Origin: CBDCYS01 sp965226245
GTDB taxonomy: Bacteria; Acidobacteriota; Terriglobia; Bryobacterales; UBA6623
Reading direction: 5' to 3'
Assembly (NCBI GenBank): GCA_965226245.1
Contig: CBDDCL010000015.1
Span: 6,262,001-6,326,000, forward strand
DNA: 64,000 bases
Of this stretch, positions 1 through 7,617 are shown piece by piece. Numbering within the stretch: position 1 is the first letter of the stretch; every line of letters starts with the position of its first letter. A model generated the notes under the pieces. That model had not been told where the DNA came from. It saw only the letters and a program-made list of their open reading frames with translations, and did no database searches. The translations under genes were made by a program, and so were the position numbers.

Positions 1-87
1 TTCAGCGGCGCGGCGCCGACGCATTGAACTTCAATCACGCTCGAATGCTTAATGGGATTCAGGCGGGTTAGATCGGCAGACAACTTC

Positions 88-1539
88 TCAAGCCAGCAGG
101 TCGTGAATCACGTTGCCGTGGACGTCGGTCAGCCGCATGTCGCGGCCGCTGAAATGGAAGGTCAGCTTCTTGTGGTCGAGTCCCAGCAGGTGCAGCATCG
201 TGGCGTGCAGGTCGTGCACTTCGACCTTGTTCTCGATGGCGAAATATCCGTACTCGTCCGTCCTGCCGTAAATGGTTCCGCCCTTGATGCCGCCGCCGGC
301 CATCCACATGGTGAAGCCGAACGGGTTGTGGTCGCGCCCTACTTTGTTGATATCGCCGTCGGTTGAAAGCTGCGCGGTCGGGGTGCGGCCGAACTCGCCG
401 CCCCAGACGATCAAGGTTTGATCGAGCAGCCCGTGCGCCTTGAGGTCTTTGATGAGTCCGGCGATCGGTTTGTCGACGGCCTTGGCGTTCATGCGATGCC
501 CCTCGATCAGGCGCTGGTGCTGGTCCCAGCGGTCCTGGCGGGCGCGGCGCGGGGTAACCAACTCCAGAAACCTTACACCGCGCTGGACCATGCGGCGGGC
601 CAGCAGGCACTGCCGCGCGAAGGCTTCGGTATCGGGCTCGTCCAAGCCGTAGAGTTTTCGGGTCGCCTCGCTCTCGGTCGTCAGATCGATCAGATCCGGG
701 ACCGCGGCTTGCATGCGGAAGGCCAGCTCGTAGTTCGAGATCGTGGCTTCCAGCTCCGAGACGGCGCCGAAACGGTCGAGCACTCCCCGATTCAGCTTGC
801 GCAGCAGACCGAGCTTGTTCTTCTGCGCTTGCGGATTCGTCTCGCGCGGCTCGATGTCGGCGATGGGGTGCTTGCCTTCGCGGAAAAGCGTCCCCTGGTA
901 GGCGGCCGGGAGAAAACCGCCTCCAAATAAATCCATTCCTCCCGGCGGGATCAGACCCGATTCCATAACGACGAAGCCGGGCAGGTCGTCGCACTCGCTC
1001 CCCAGGCCGTAGATCGCCCAGGCGCCCATGCTGGGACGTCCCTGGAAACCCGAGCCGCTGTGCATGAAATAGTTGCCGGCGGTGTGCTCGGAGTGGTTGG
1101 CCACCATCGAGCGGATGATCGCCATGTCGTCGACGCAGGTTGCGACATGAGGAAACAGCTCGCTGACATCGGCCCCGCACTGGCCGTGCTTCTTGAACTC
1201 GAACGGGGAGTCCAAGACCAAGTTGCTGATGTTGAACACCGTGGTCGGCGTCTCCATCTTGATGGGATTGCCGTTTTCCTTGGCCAGCAGCGGCTTGGGG
1301 TCGAAGGTGTCCATCTGCGACGGACCGCCGTCCATGAAAAGGAAGATGACCGATTTTGCTTTGGGCTCGAAGTGCGGCGCCCGAGGTTTCATGGGGTCGG
1401 CGCTACGGCCGCCGCCGGCCGCCTGCGAAACCTTGCCGGCCAGCATCGCGGCCAGAGCCAAGCCGCCGAATCCGTTGGCCGTGCGGCAAAGCATCTCGCG
1501 GCGGGAAACGCCCGGGCGGTTGAGGTTAACACGGTGCAT
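88..1539 (-). CDS. DUF1501 family exported protein
   Basis: A 483-residue protein of the DUF1501 family, which has an alkaline-phosphatase/sulfatase-like fold and no established reaction. The N-terminus has a twin-arginine pair (residues 13-14) followed by a hydrophobic stretch to about residue 40, so Tat export is likely. Family landmarks are visible: FMDGGPSQMDTFD at 68-80, and GGEFGRTP and DHNPFGFTMW towards the C-terminus. It is the downstream partner of the PSD1 gene on the same strand, the usual arrangement in Planctomycetes and Acidobacteriota. Family and export are well supported; function is unknown, with degradation of complex organic matter being only a guess from family context. 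Confidence 0.9.
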   Translation of the reverse strand: MHRVNLNRPGVSRREMLCRTANGFGGLALAAMLAGKVSQAAGGGRSADPMKPRAPHFEPKAKSVIFLFMDGGPSQMDTFDPKPLLAKENGNPIKMETPTTVFNISNLVLDSPFEFKKHGQCGADVSELFPHVATCVDDMAIIRSMVANHSEHTAGNYFMHSGSGFQGRPSMGAWAIYGLGSECDDLPGFVVMESGLIPPGGMDLFGGGFLPAAYQGTLFREGKHPIADIEPRETNPQAQKNKLGLLRKLNRGVLDRFGAVSELEATISNYELAFRMQAAVPDLIDLTTESEATRKLYGLDEPDTEAFARQCLLARRMVQRGVRFLELVTPRRARQDRWDQHQRLIEGHRMNAKAVDKPIAGLIKDLKAHGLLDQTLIVWGGEFGRTPTAQLSTDGDINKVGRDHNPFGFTMWMAGGGIKGGTIYGRTDEYGYFAIENKVEVHDLHATMLHLLGLDHKKLTFHFSGRDMRLTDVHGNVIHDLLA

Positions 1540-1540
1540 C

Positions 1541-1580
1541 GCTAGTCACCTTACGAAATCGCTAGTCACCTTACGAAAAT
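1541..1580. repeat. 20-bp tandem duplication between the PSD1 stop and the DUF1501 start
   Basis: The 20-bp unit beginning GCTAGTCACCTTACGAAA occurs twice back to back (1541 and 1561; first 18 bases identical). On the minus strand one unit holds the last codons and stop of the PSD1 gene and the other lies just before the DUF1501 start codon, so the duplication lengthened the junction and supplies the AAGG-containing leader of the second gene. Confidence 0.85.
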
Positions 1581-4500
1581 GAACTCGGTCGAGTTGATCA
1601 AAACATGGGCCAAATCGGCCCAGGGACGCGCGTCGTCCTTGCTGACGCCACCATGAAGCACCCGCTGTTCGCCGAGGAATGAACCGACCTCTTCAACCTC
1701 CGAACGGCTCGCGGGCCGCCCGAAGGCGGCAAGAAACATGCCCTGAATGCGGCCGTTCGCGTCCGCCTGTTCGGCGACGACACGCTCCGCCCACATTCGC
1801 GCCTGCTGATTGACGAACTCATTGTTCATCATGATCAGCGCTTGTGAAGGGACCGTCGAAGACCCGCGGCGGCCAATCGTCGAAACCGGCGAGGGATAAT
1901 CGAACGCAAGAAACATGGGCGTCAGGAAGTTGCGGCGCACCTGTAAGTAAATGCCTCGGCGGCCGTCGCCGTCCAGAGGCCCGCTCACGGGCTTGCCGCG
2001 GCCATCCTGATACTTGCTGATGTGGGGCGGCACGCTGGGCCCGAATTGATCGCGGTTCAGGCTTCCCGACACCGCCAGCACGGAATCCCGAATCACCTCC
2101 GCCTCCAGACGCCGCACCGGCATATGATGCAGCAGCTTGTTGCGGGGGTCGAGCCGGGCGGCCTGTTCGCCAGCCACGTTCGACATGCGGTAGGCGCTGC
2201 TTAAAAGCATCAGGCGATGCATCGCTTTGATGGACCAGCCGCCGCCGATGAACCGCCGGGCCAGGAAGTCGAGCAACTCGGGATGCGTGGGCCGCTCGCC
2301 GGCCTTGCCGAAGTTATCCGTCGTGGCGACAATGCCCGCGCCGAAATGATGCCGCCAGATGCGGTTGACCATCACGCGAGCAGCCAGCGGATTGTCCGCG
2401 CTGATCATCGCGTCCGCGAATTGCAGCCGCCCGCTGCCGGCGCGGTAAGGCTGTTGATCCTCGCCCCCGATCACTTGCAAAAACCGGCGCGGGACTTCCT
2501 CGCCGAGGTTCTGATGGCTTCCCCGCAGGTGGATGGCAACGTCGCGAGGGCTCTCGTCCTTGCTGATCATCCCGAAAGCGGACTCGGGAATTTCATCCGC
2601 GATCGTCCGCCGCCGGAGCCGCAGCGTGGCCAGGCGGTCGCGCTTCGCGGCCGGCAGCAATGGCGAAGCAGCATCCTCCGCGGAACCAGGCGGGTTGAGA
2701 GCCGCGAAAAGCGAGTGCGTTTCGGAGTCAGAGTTCGCGCCGGCCGAAATTTTCTGATAGAGCTTGGCGTAGCTTCCGGCTAGCGCGTCAAGTGAAGACA
2801 AAGCGGTCTGCCCAAGCAGTTCGGCGACCTTCGCGTCCGGCGCCGTCCACGGCGGTTCCTTGGAATCAGAGAAGACAATCTTGTCCAGCGCGATGTGCCC
2901 CCCGCGGCTGCGGTCGACGATCTCGAAATAGCAGATCCGCCCGATCTCCTTGGTCATGCGGCGCGTGACCCATTGCCAAACCCCGCCCTGGACCGAAGTG
3001 AAGGTTTGGGACTTGTGGCCGTCGGCGTCGAGCGTGACGCCCAGTTGCGCGTTCTTGCCGGTGGGCGGGCGGCCCGGGCTGCCGGCCATGCGAATGTGGA
3101 CGTAGAGCTTCGGCATCCGGAACTTCGGTGTCGCGAGGCTTCCGACGAGCCGGTTCGTGCCTTGGCCAAAAGAGTTGGCCATGCTTTCGCCGGCATAGGC
3201 TGCTAGCGGCTGGTTCGGCGGGACAGAAAGTGACGGCCCCGAGCCGAAGGCTTGTCCTTCCACGGTCCAGCCTTCATAAGTTGGCTTGTCGAAATCCTCG
3301 AAAACGACGTCGCCGCGCTGCTTGTTCTCCGGGTGATTGGGATCGGCCTTCGCGGCGAGTTCGGCGAGTTTTTCGCGGACCCTGGCCAGGCGGTCCCGGA
3401 ATGACTTCGGTTCGTCTTCCTCCGGCGCCCGTGCCATGGTCGCGAAAGCGTGGAGCGGGTGATCGGGTTGCTTGGCGGCCTGCTGAAGGTACGCCATCCA
3501 GCGATCGAGCGTCAGCCGGTCCAGTCCCTGTTTTTCAGCCAGTTCTTCCAGCCGGCAGGGCAGATCAATCTCATTAGTCGAAAGCAGTTCCGCAGCCGCC
3601 AATAGGTAACGCTTCCAGGTGTCGGCGGGAGTCCGGCCAGCGTCTGCGAGCAGTGATTCAATGTTGCGATTGAGCTCCGCGACACGTCTGCGAATGTCGT
3701 CCACTTCCCGCGCCCGCTCGGGCGAATCGATCCATCCGTCGCGAATCGCGGTGCTGTGGAGAATGCCCGCCATCGAATAGTAGTCGGCGGTTGGGATCGG
3801 ATCAAACTTGTGGTCGTGGCAGCGGGCGCAAGCGACCGTCAGACCCAGGAAGGCTTTGCTGAGCACGTCGATTTGGTTGTCGACCGTGTCGGCACGCGAC
3901 TTCTCCGAATCCGTCGGCGAATTCAGGACCTCGCCAAACCAGAAAAACCCTGTTCCCAACGGGGAATCCCAGTAAGCGCCGTCGTCCCGTAAACGCTGGG
4001 TGGCGAGCAAGTCGCCGGCAATGTGCTCCTTGGCGAACTGGTCGTAGGGAAGATCGTTGTTAAAGGCCCGGATGACGTAATCTCGATAACGCCAGGCGTC
4101 GATCTTGTCGTTGTCAAACTCGTGGCCGTTCGTCTCGGCGTAGCGCACCAAGTCCAGCCAGTGGCGGCCCCAACGCTCCCCGTAATGAGGCGAGGCCAGC
4201 AGGCGTTCCACAACCGCTTCGAACGCCCCCGGTTTATTATCGTTCAGGAAATTGTCGATCTCTTCCGGCGCCGGCGGCAGCCCGATCAAGTCGAACGTCA
4301 CGCGGCGGATCAGTGTGCGCTTGTCAGCGGGCGGGGCGGGAGAAAGCCGCTTCTCTTGGAGTTTCGCCAGGACGTAGTAGTCGATCGGCGACGTGGCCCA
4401 GCCCTTCCTCTCGACGGACGCCTGGACGCCGGCAAGAGTGTCAGACCGAATCGGCTGGAACGCCCAGAACTTGCGTCCTTCCTCGAGATCGATTCCTTTC

Positions 4501-4922
4501 TTCTCGGCGACGGCCGGGGCAGGCGCGCTGGTTCGCGGGTCGGGCGCCCCTATGCTCACCCACTGCTCGAAATCGCGTATCTGCTCGGCGGGCAACTTGC
4601 CGGTCGGAGGCATCTTCAAGTTGAGATTGGTGTAGCGGATCGCCCGGATCAGCAGACTTCCGTCCGGGTCGCCTGAGACGATCGGCGTCCCGCGGCCGCC
4701 CCCCTTGAGCAAGGCATCCTTGGAGTCGACTCGAAGGCCGGCCATGGGTTCAGTCTTCGAGCCGTGGCAGACGTAACATTTTTCCGCCAGCACCGGCCGG
4801 ATTTTCTTTTCAAAGAATTCGACTTGGTCAGGGGCGAGTTGGGCGGAGAGGTGAGGCCAGAAGCCGGCGAGGACCAAAACGGCGGCGACCGGTGCAAAAC
4901 GGACAGTTTCTCTAGGTCGCAT
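1566..4922 (-). CDS. PSD1 family protein with c-type cytochrome domain (DUF1549/DUF1553)
   Basis: A 1118-residue exported protein. Domains in order: signal peptide (about 1-28), PSCyt1-type cytochrome c segment with heme motif CYVCH at 49-53, DUF1549 with a second motif ACARCHDHKFDP, a central insertion that looks like a carbohydrate-binding beta domain, and C-terminal DUF1553 (HPELLDFLARRF, VMVNRIWRHHFG). The frame stays open upstream to 5123, but that part is antitoxin-relic DNA. The ATG at 4922 directly precedes a clean signal sequence, so it was chosen. It forms a two-gene unit with the DUF1501 gene. Function is not established; a periplasmic role with heme-dependent electron transfer is inferred. 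Confidence 0.9.
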   Translation of the reverse strand: MRPRETVRFAPVAAVLVLAGFWPHLSAQLAPDQVEFFEKKIRPVLAEKCYVCHGSKTEPMAGLRVDSKDALLKGGGRGTPIVSGDPDGSLLIRAIRYTNLNLKMPPTGKLPAEQIRDFEQWVSIGAPDPRTSAPAPAVAEKKGIDLEEGRKFWAFQPIRSDTLAGVQASVERKGWATSPIDYYVLAKLQEKRLSPAPPADKRTLIRRVTFDLIGLPPAPEEIDNFLNDNKPGAFEAVVERLLASPHYGERWGRHWLDLVRYAETNGHEFDNDKIDAWRYRDYVIRAFNNDLPYDQFAKEHIAGDLLATQRLRDDGAYWDSPLGTGFFWFGEVLNSPTDSEKSRADTVDNQIDVLSKAFLGLTVACARCHDHKFDPIPTADYYSMAGILHSTAIRDGWIDSPERAREVDDIRRRVAELNRNIESLLADAGRTPADTWKRYLLAAAELLSTNEIDLPCRLEELAEKQGLDRLTLDRWMAYLQQAAKQPDHPLHAFATMARAPEEDEPKSFRDRLARVREKLAELAAKADPNHPENKQRGDVVFEDFDKPTYEGWTVEGQAFGSGPSLSVPPNQPLAAYAGESMANSFGQGTNRLVGSLATPKFRMPKLYVHIRMAGSPGRPPTGKNAQLGVTLDADGHKSQTFTSVQGGVWQWVTRRMTKEIGRICYFEIVDRSRGGHIALDKIVFSDSKEPPWTAPDAKVAELLGQTALSSLDALAGSYAKLYQKISAGANSDSETHSLFAALNPPGSAEDAASPLLPAAKRDRLATLRLRRRTIADEIPESAFGMISKDESPRDVAIHLRGSHQNLGEEVPRRFLQVIGGEDQQPYRAGSGRLQFADAMISADNPLAARVMVNRIWRHHFGAGIVATTDNFGKAGERPTHPELLDFLARRFIGGGWSIKAMHRLMLLSSAYRMSNVAGEQAARLDPRNKLLHHMPVRRLEAEVIRDSVLAVSGSLNRDQFGPSVPPHISKYQDGRGKPVSGPLDGDGRRGIYLQVRRNFLTPMFLAFDYPSPVSTIGRRGSSTVPSQALIMMNNEFVNQQARMWAERVVAEQADANGRIQGMFLAAFGRPASRSEVEEVGSFLGEQRVLHGGVSKDDARPWADLAHVLINSTEFIFVR

Positions 4923-5020
4923 GGCAATGCGGAGCCACCTGCAAGAACCCCCCGCTTCCGTGCGGCTTCGCAAGCAGGCTGCGTATATAATGGTACTCGC
5001 TTTAGAGACCGACAAGAGTG

Positions 5021-5094
5021 AGGCTTGTCCTTTGCTTCCGCGCCAACCGAGTGAGCCGGCGGTGTTGTTCGGGAGAGAAAAGAATCGTGGTCTT
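5021..5094 (-). pseudogene. Fragment of the RHH antitoxin gene
   Basis: These 74 bases align without gaps to 6002-6075 inside the intact antitoxin gene. On the minus strand they read KTTILFSPEQHRRLTRL, against KTTILFSREQHRLLTRL in the intact gene, and then run into a stop; an in-frame stop also lies just upstream. It is a dead fragment, and it explains the spurious 5' extension of the PSD1 reading frame. Confidence 0.8.
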
Positions 5095-5428
5095 ACACCC
5101 TCATGCACCCAGCCACTTGACAAGTCACCTCGCTTGAGAGATAGTTAACCAGAGTGTGAAGTGTTGGGTCCAGCACGCGAAGTGAGCAAGGACCGTTGAC
5201 GCCAACCCTCCCAGCGAACTTGTCAATCCCCTGACCGGGCGACTGGCGGCGATTACAATTTCCAGCGATTCAAGAGGGGCATTATCTGATTACAGTCGGC
5301 ACATTTGCCGTAACAGCTGGGGTCTTCCGCTTCCGCGCACGGCATCCGACGGCTTAAGCGGCCACGCTCTTACGTTTCGTTGTGGCTGGTCCGCGGTGGG
5401 GTCTTTAGTGCAATCCGGTTCCATTCCG
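5095..5428. other. Intergenic region, no gene seen
   Basis: About 330 bp between the antitoxin relic and the PIN gene. I see no coding region with family resemblance, no tRNA and no clear terminator. Any promoter for the PSD1/DUF1501 pair should lie in or near here, but no convincing -35/-10 pair is visible. Confidence 0.5.
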
Positions 5429-5842
5429 CTATTTCAGATAGTAAGCTGGTTCCCGTCTCTCGAGTGTCGGGACCCTGTCGAACGCGCAGTCGTAACTGCA
5501 AATCGCTTCAGCGCCGACCGACAAACTGGTGGCCGCGTGCAAGGCGTCGCGTGCGGACAGCTCATCATGTCGGCCAAGTAACAGGCATGCCTCGTCGACG
5601 AGTGCGGCGGTGATTGGGGTAACATTACGCACGACTTTGCGGACCAGATAGTAGATCTCGCGGCCCTCGTCCAATCGTTGAATGGCCTTGTATCGATGCA
5701 GAATCTCTTGAAGTACCTCGGCACTGGTGAACGCATCGACCTCGCCCCGAGCCACCCTAAAAATGAACCTCCGGCTCGGATGCTTATGCGGGTGTTCCGC
5801 CCCGGCCGAATAGATGAACACGTTCGTGTCGACAAAGATCAA
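5429..5842 (-). CDS. PIN domain toxin (VapC-like)
   Basis: A 137-residue PIN-domain protein, a family of Mg-dependent ribonucleases that act as toxins of type II TA systems. Acidic landmarks are present: FVDTNVFIY near the N-terminus (first Asp), E in TSAEVLQEI, D in SARDALHAA and D in the C-terminal SYDCAFDRV. Its start overlaps the end of the upstream antitoxin gene by 4 bp (ATGA type), typical of translationally coupled VapBC pairs. Full length and intact. RNA target unknown. Confidence 0.88.
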   Translation of the reverse strand: MIFVDTNVFIYSAGAEHPHKHPSRRFIFRVARGEVDAFTSAEVLQEILHRYKAIQRLDEGREIYYLVRKVVRNVTPITAALVDEACLLLGRHDELSARDALHAATSLSVGAEAICSYDCAFDRVPTLERREPAYYLK

Positions 5843-6087
5843 GGCAGCAGCTCCGAAGGGTCGGGCACCGATTGGCGCTTCATGGTTTCCACGTCGTCCA
5901 CCGGCAACGAGAAACGGCCAAGGACTTCCGCTGCTCGGATTCGCTCGGTCATCGACGAAGTCCCGTACTGCGCTTTGCAGGCAGACCGAACCAAATCTCC
6001 CAGGCTTGTTCTTTGCTCCCGCGCCAACCGAGTGAGTAGCCGGTGTTGTTCACGAGAGAAAAGGATCGTAGTCTTCTTGCGGAGTTC
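5839..6087 (-). CDS. Antitoxin of the PIN pair, CopG/RHH-like
   Basis: An 82-residue protein upstream of the PIN toxin and overlapping it by 4 bp. The N-terminal part (MELRKKTTILFSREQHRLL) resembles a ribbon-helix-helix antitoxin; the C-terminal part probably wraps the toxin. The frame is open to 6186, but the ATG at 6087 has GGAGG five bases upstream and begins exactly at the RHH-like segment, so it was preferred. Like other antitoxins it should bind its own promoter, though no operator was identified. A fragment of the same gene lies at 5021-5094. Confidence 0.75.
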   Translation of the reverse strand, partial: ELRKKTTILFSREQHRLLTRLAREQRTSLGDLVRSACKAQYGTSSMTERIRAAEVLGRFSLPVDDVETMKRQSVPDPSELLP

Positions 6088-6203
6088 CATATCCGCCTCC
6101 ATATACAGATCATAGTCGTGTCCCACGGAGATTGCTGCTTGCTGGAGGAAAGCATTAACCTGCGGCTTGACATTCGGGAGCGGCACATCTAATACTTAAC
6201 ACG

Positions 6204-6653
6204 ATGGTTAAACAATCACCGGCTTCGATCAGCGCAACGTTTTCTGCTCTAGCCGACCCGATACGCCGCGGCATCCTCGCGAGGCTGTCCCGTGGCGAAG
6301 CCTCGGTCGGCGAGCTGGCGAAACCCTTCCGGGTTTCCGCGCCCGCGATCTCCAGACATCTCCGTGTGCTGGAGCGAGCAGGATTGCTCTCGCGGCAAAA
6401 GCGGGGACGAGTCCACCGCTGCAAGCTCAATCCGCGTCCCATGCTGGACGCCGCGCGCTGGATCGCCGATTGCCGCCGGTTTTGGGAGCAGCAGTTCGAC
6501 TCCCTGGAAAAATTTCTGGACGACTCACAAGAAAAGGAGAATCCCGCATGGCATCAGCCAGCCCCCGTATCGAAACAACGCTCCAGCTCCGCCGCACATT
6601 CCAAGCGCCGCGCGAAAAAGTCTTCCGCGCCTGGACCGACCCGGATCAAATGA
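6204..6653 (+). CDS. ArsR family winged-helix regulator
   Basis: A 149-residue ArsR/SmtB-type regulator. The core FSALADPIRRGILARLSRGE, then VGELAKPF and APAISRHLRVLERAGLL, is a complete helix-turn-helix and wing at residues 12-75. No metal-binding Cys pair is visible; it belongs to the class that sits next to SRPBCC (AHSA1-like) genes. Such proteins are usually about 110 residues. Here the frame runs on and overlaps the next gene by 106 bp in another frame, giving a basic Ser/Arg-rich tail that has no family counterpart, so a lost stop codon is likely. It probably controls the SRPBCC gene. Confidence 0.85.
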   Translation: MVKQSPASISATFSALADPIRRGILARLSRGEASVGELAKPFRVSAPAISRHLRVLERAGLLSRQKRGRVHRCKLNPRPMLDAARWIADCRRFWEQQFDSLEKFLDDSQEKENPAWHQPAPVSKQRSSSAAHSKRRAKKSSAPGPTRIK

Positions 6654-6997
6654 AGCACTGGTGCGCCCCGAGCGCCGACTACGAAACGAATGCCGAGGTC
6701 GATCTGCGGGTCGGGGGCAAGTATCGCATTCAGATGAAGCACAAGGACGGCGCCACCCACACCGCCGTCGGAGAGTACCGGGAAGTCAGCGAGCCCGAGA
6801 AGCTCGTCTACACCTGGTCCTGGGAAGATGGCTCGATGAGCGGCTCCCTGGTCACCGTCGAGTTCCGTAACCTGGGATCGGCGACCGAGCTGGTGCTGAC
6901 GCACGAGTGTTTCCCGGCCACCGAGTCGCGCGACAAGCACAGCCAGGGCTGGAGCGGTTGCCTCGGTCGCCTGGAAGGGCACTTGGCCGGCTCATGA
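6548..6997 (+). CDS. SRPBCC domain (AHSA1/ATPase activator-like) protein
   Basis: A 149-residue START-like (SRPBCC) protein of the group often paired with ArsR regulators. Visible signature: RTFQAPREKVFRAWTDPDQM at the start, then W, VGGKYRI, GEYREV and YTWSWED, ending with GW..CLGRLEGHL. The ATG at 6548 has AGGAG about nine bases upstream. The family binds hydrophobic ligands; substrate unknown. It overlaps the 3' end of the ArsR frame by 106 bp, which is unusual. A 36-bp piece of it recurs at 7030-7065. Confidence 0.85.
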   Translation: MASASPRIETTLQLRRTFQAPREKVFRAWTDPDQMKHWCAPSADYETNAEVDLRVGGKYRIQMKHKDGATHTAVGEYREVSEPEKLVYTWSWEDGSMSGSLVTVEFRNLGSATELVLTHECFPATESRDKHSQGWSGCLGRLEGHLAGS

Positions 6998-7029
6998 CGT
7001 GGCGCGGCAAGGATCAGGATCAAGGCGGA

Positions 7030-7065
7030 GCCGACTACAAAACGATCGCCGAGGTCCACTTGCGG
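7030..7065 (+). repeat. Partial copy of SRPBCC coding sequence
   Basis: Bases 7030-7065 match 6674-6709 inside the SRPBCC gene at about 30 of 36 positions and encode ADYKTIAEVHLR against ADYETNAEVDLR. It lies in the leader of the next gene and looks like the remains of a second SRPBCC gene or a local duplication. Confidence 0.6.
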
Positions 7066-7089
7066 CGACTAAAAGAAGGAGTTACAGCA

Positions 7090-7422
7090 ATGAGCAAAAC
7101 CGACGACGATTTTGAGCTGGTGCACGGCAGCGGCAACGTGTTCCGCGATTTCGGCCGCGCTGACGCGGACGTGCAGCAGACCAAGGCGCTTCTGGCCGCC
7201 CGCATCATCGGCATTCTTGATGATGAAGGGCTCTCAACCCGCAAGGCCGAGGCCCGCACCGGCGTCAGCCATGCGGACTTCACCCGCATTCGCAATGTGC
7301 AGCTTGACCGCTTCACCATTGACCGGCTGATGACTGTGCTCTACAAGCTCGGCCAGCAAGTCGACGTGCGGATCGACGTTCACCCGCGCCCGGTCGCCGA
7401 GAAAATACCGGCGCATCCGTGA
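7090..7422 (+). CDS. XRE-like helix-turn-helix protein (HTH_37-type antitoxin)
   Basis: A 110-residue HTH protein. The segment LLAARIIGILDDEGLSTRKA followed by TGVSHADFTRIRN is the helix-turn-helix, and the C-terminus holds FTIDRLMTVLYKLGQQVDVRI, as in the antitoxin-like family found beside phage Gp49/HigB-type toxins. The ATG at 7090 has AGGAG at good spacing. No RelE/HigB toxin lies next to it; upstream is SRPBCC debris and downstream a truncated BrnA-like frame, so it may be an orphan antitoxin. Confidence 0.8.
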   Translation: MSKTDDDFELVHGSGNVFRDFGRADADVQQTKALLAARIIGILDDEGLSTRKAEARTGVSHADFTRIRNVQLDRFTIDRLMTVLYKLGQQVDVRIDVHPRPVAEKIPAHP

Positions 7423-7514
7423 GCCGGCCGAAAAACAGCATCTCGAAGAAGCGACTCAAAGAGATTGAGGCGATCAAAGACGAGGACATCGGCAACTGCG
7501 CCGCGCCGTTCTGA
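7419..7514 (+). pseudogene. Truncated BrnA-like antitoxin
   Basis: A 31-codon frame starting with GTG that overlaps the stop of the HTH gene. It reads SKKRLKEIEAIKDEDI, which resembles the opening of BrnA-type (COG3514) antitoxins, and then stops after CAAPF, far short of the usual 80-100 residues. Likely a relic; assignment rests on a short match. Confidence 0.45.
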
Positions 7515-7617
7515 ACCGCTCGCTCCCGCGATATAATGGAGCCGAGCCTCGACGCGCGCGGCAGACCCGTTGAGCGCTCGCCTCGTTGAACTCGCGCCCG
7601 CGCCGGAGCACTCATCC

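Noticed and set aside
68..1180. Long overlapping minus-strand frame inside the DUF1501 gene
   Set aside because: Arg/Ala-rich shadow of a GC-rich gene; no family resemblance, while the DUF1501 frame is well supported.
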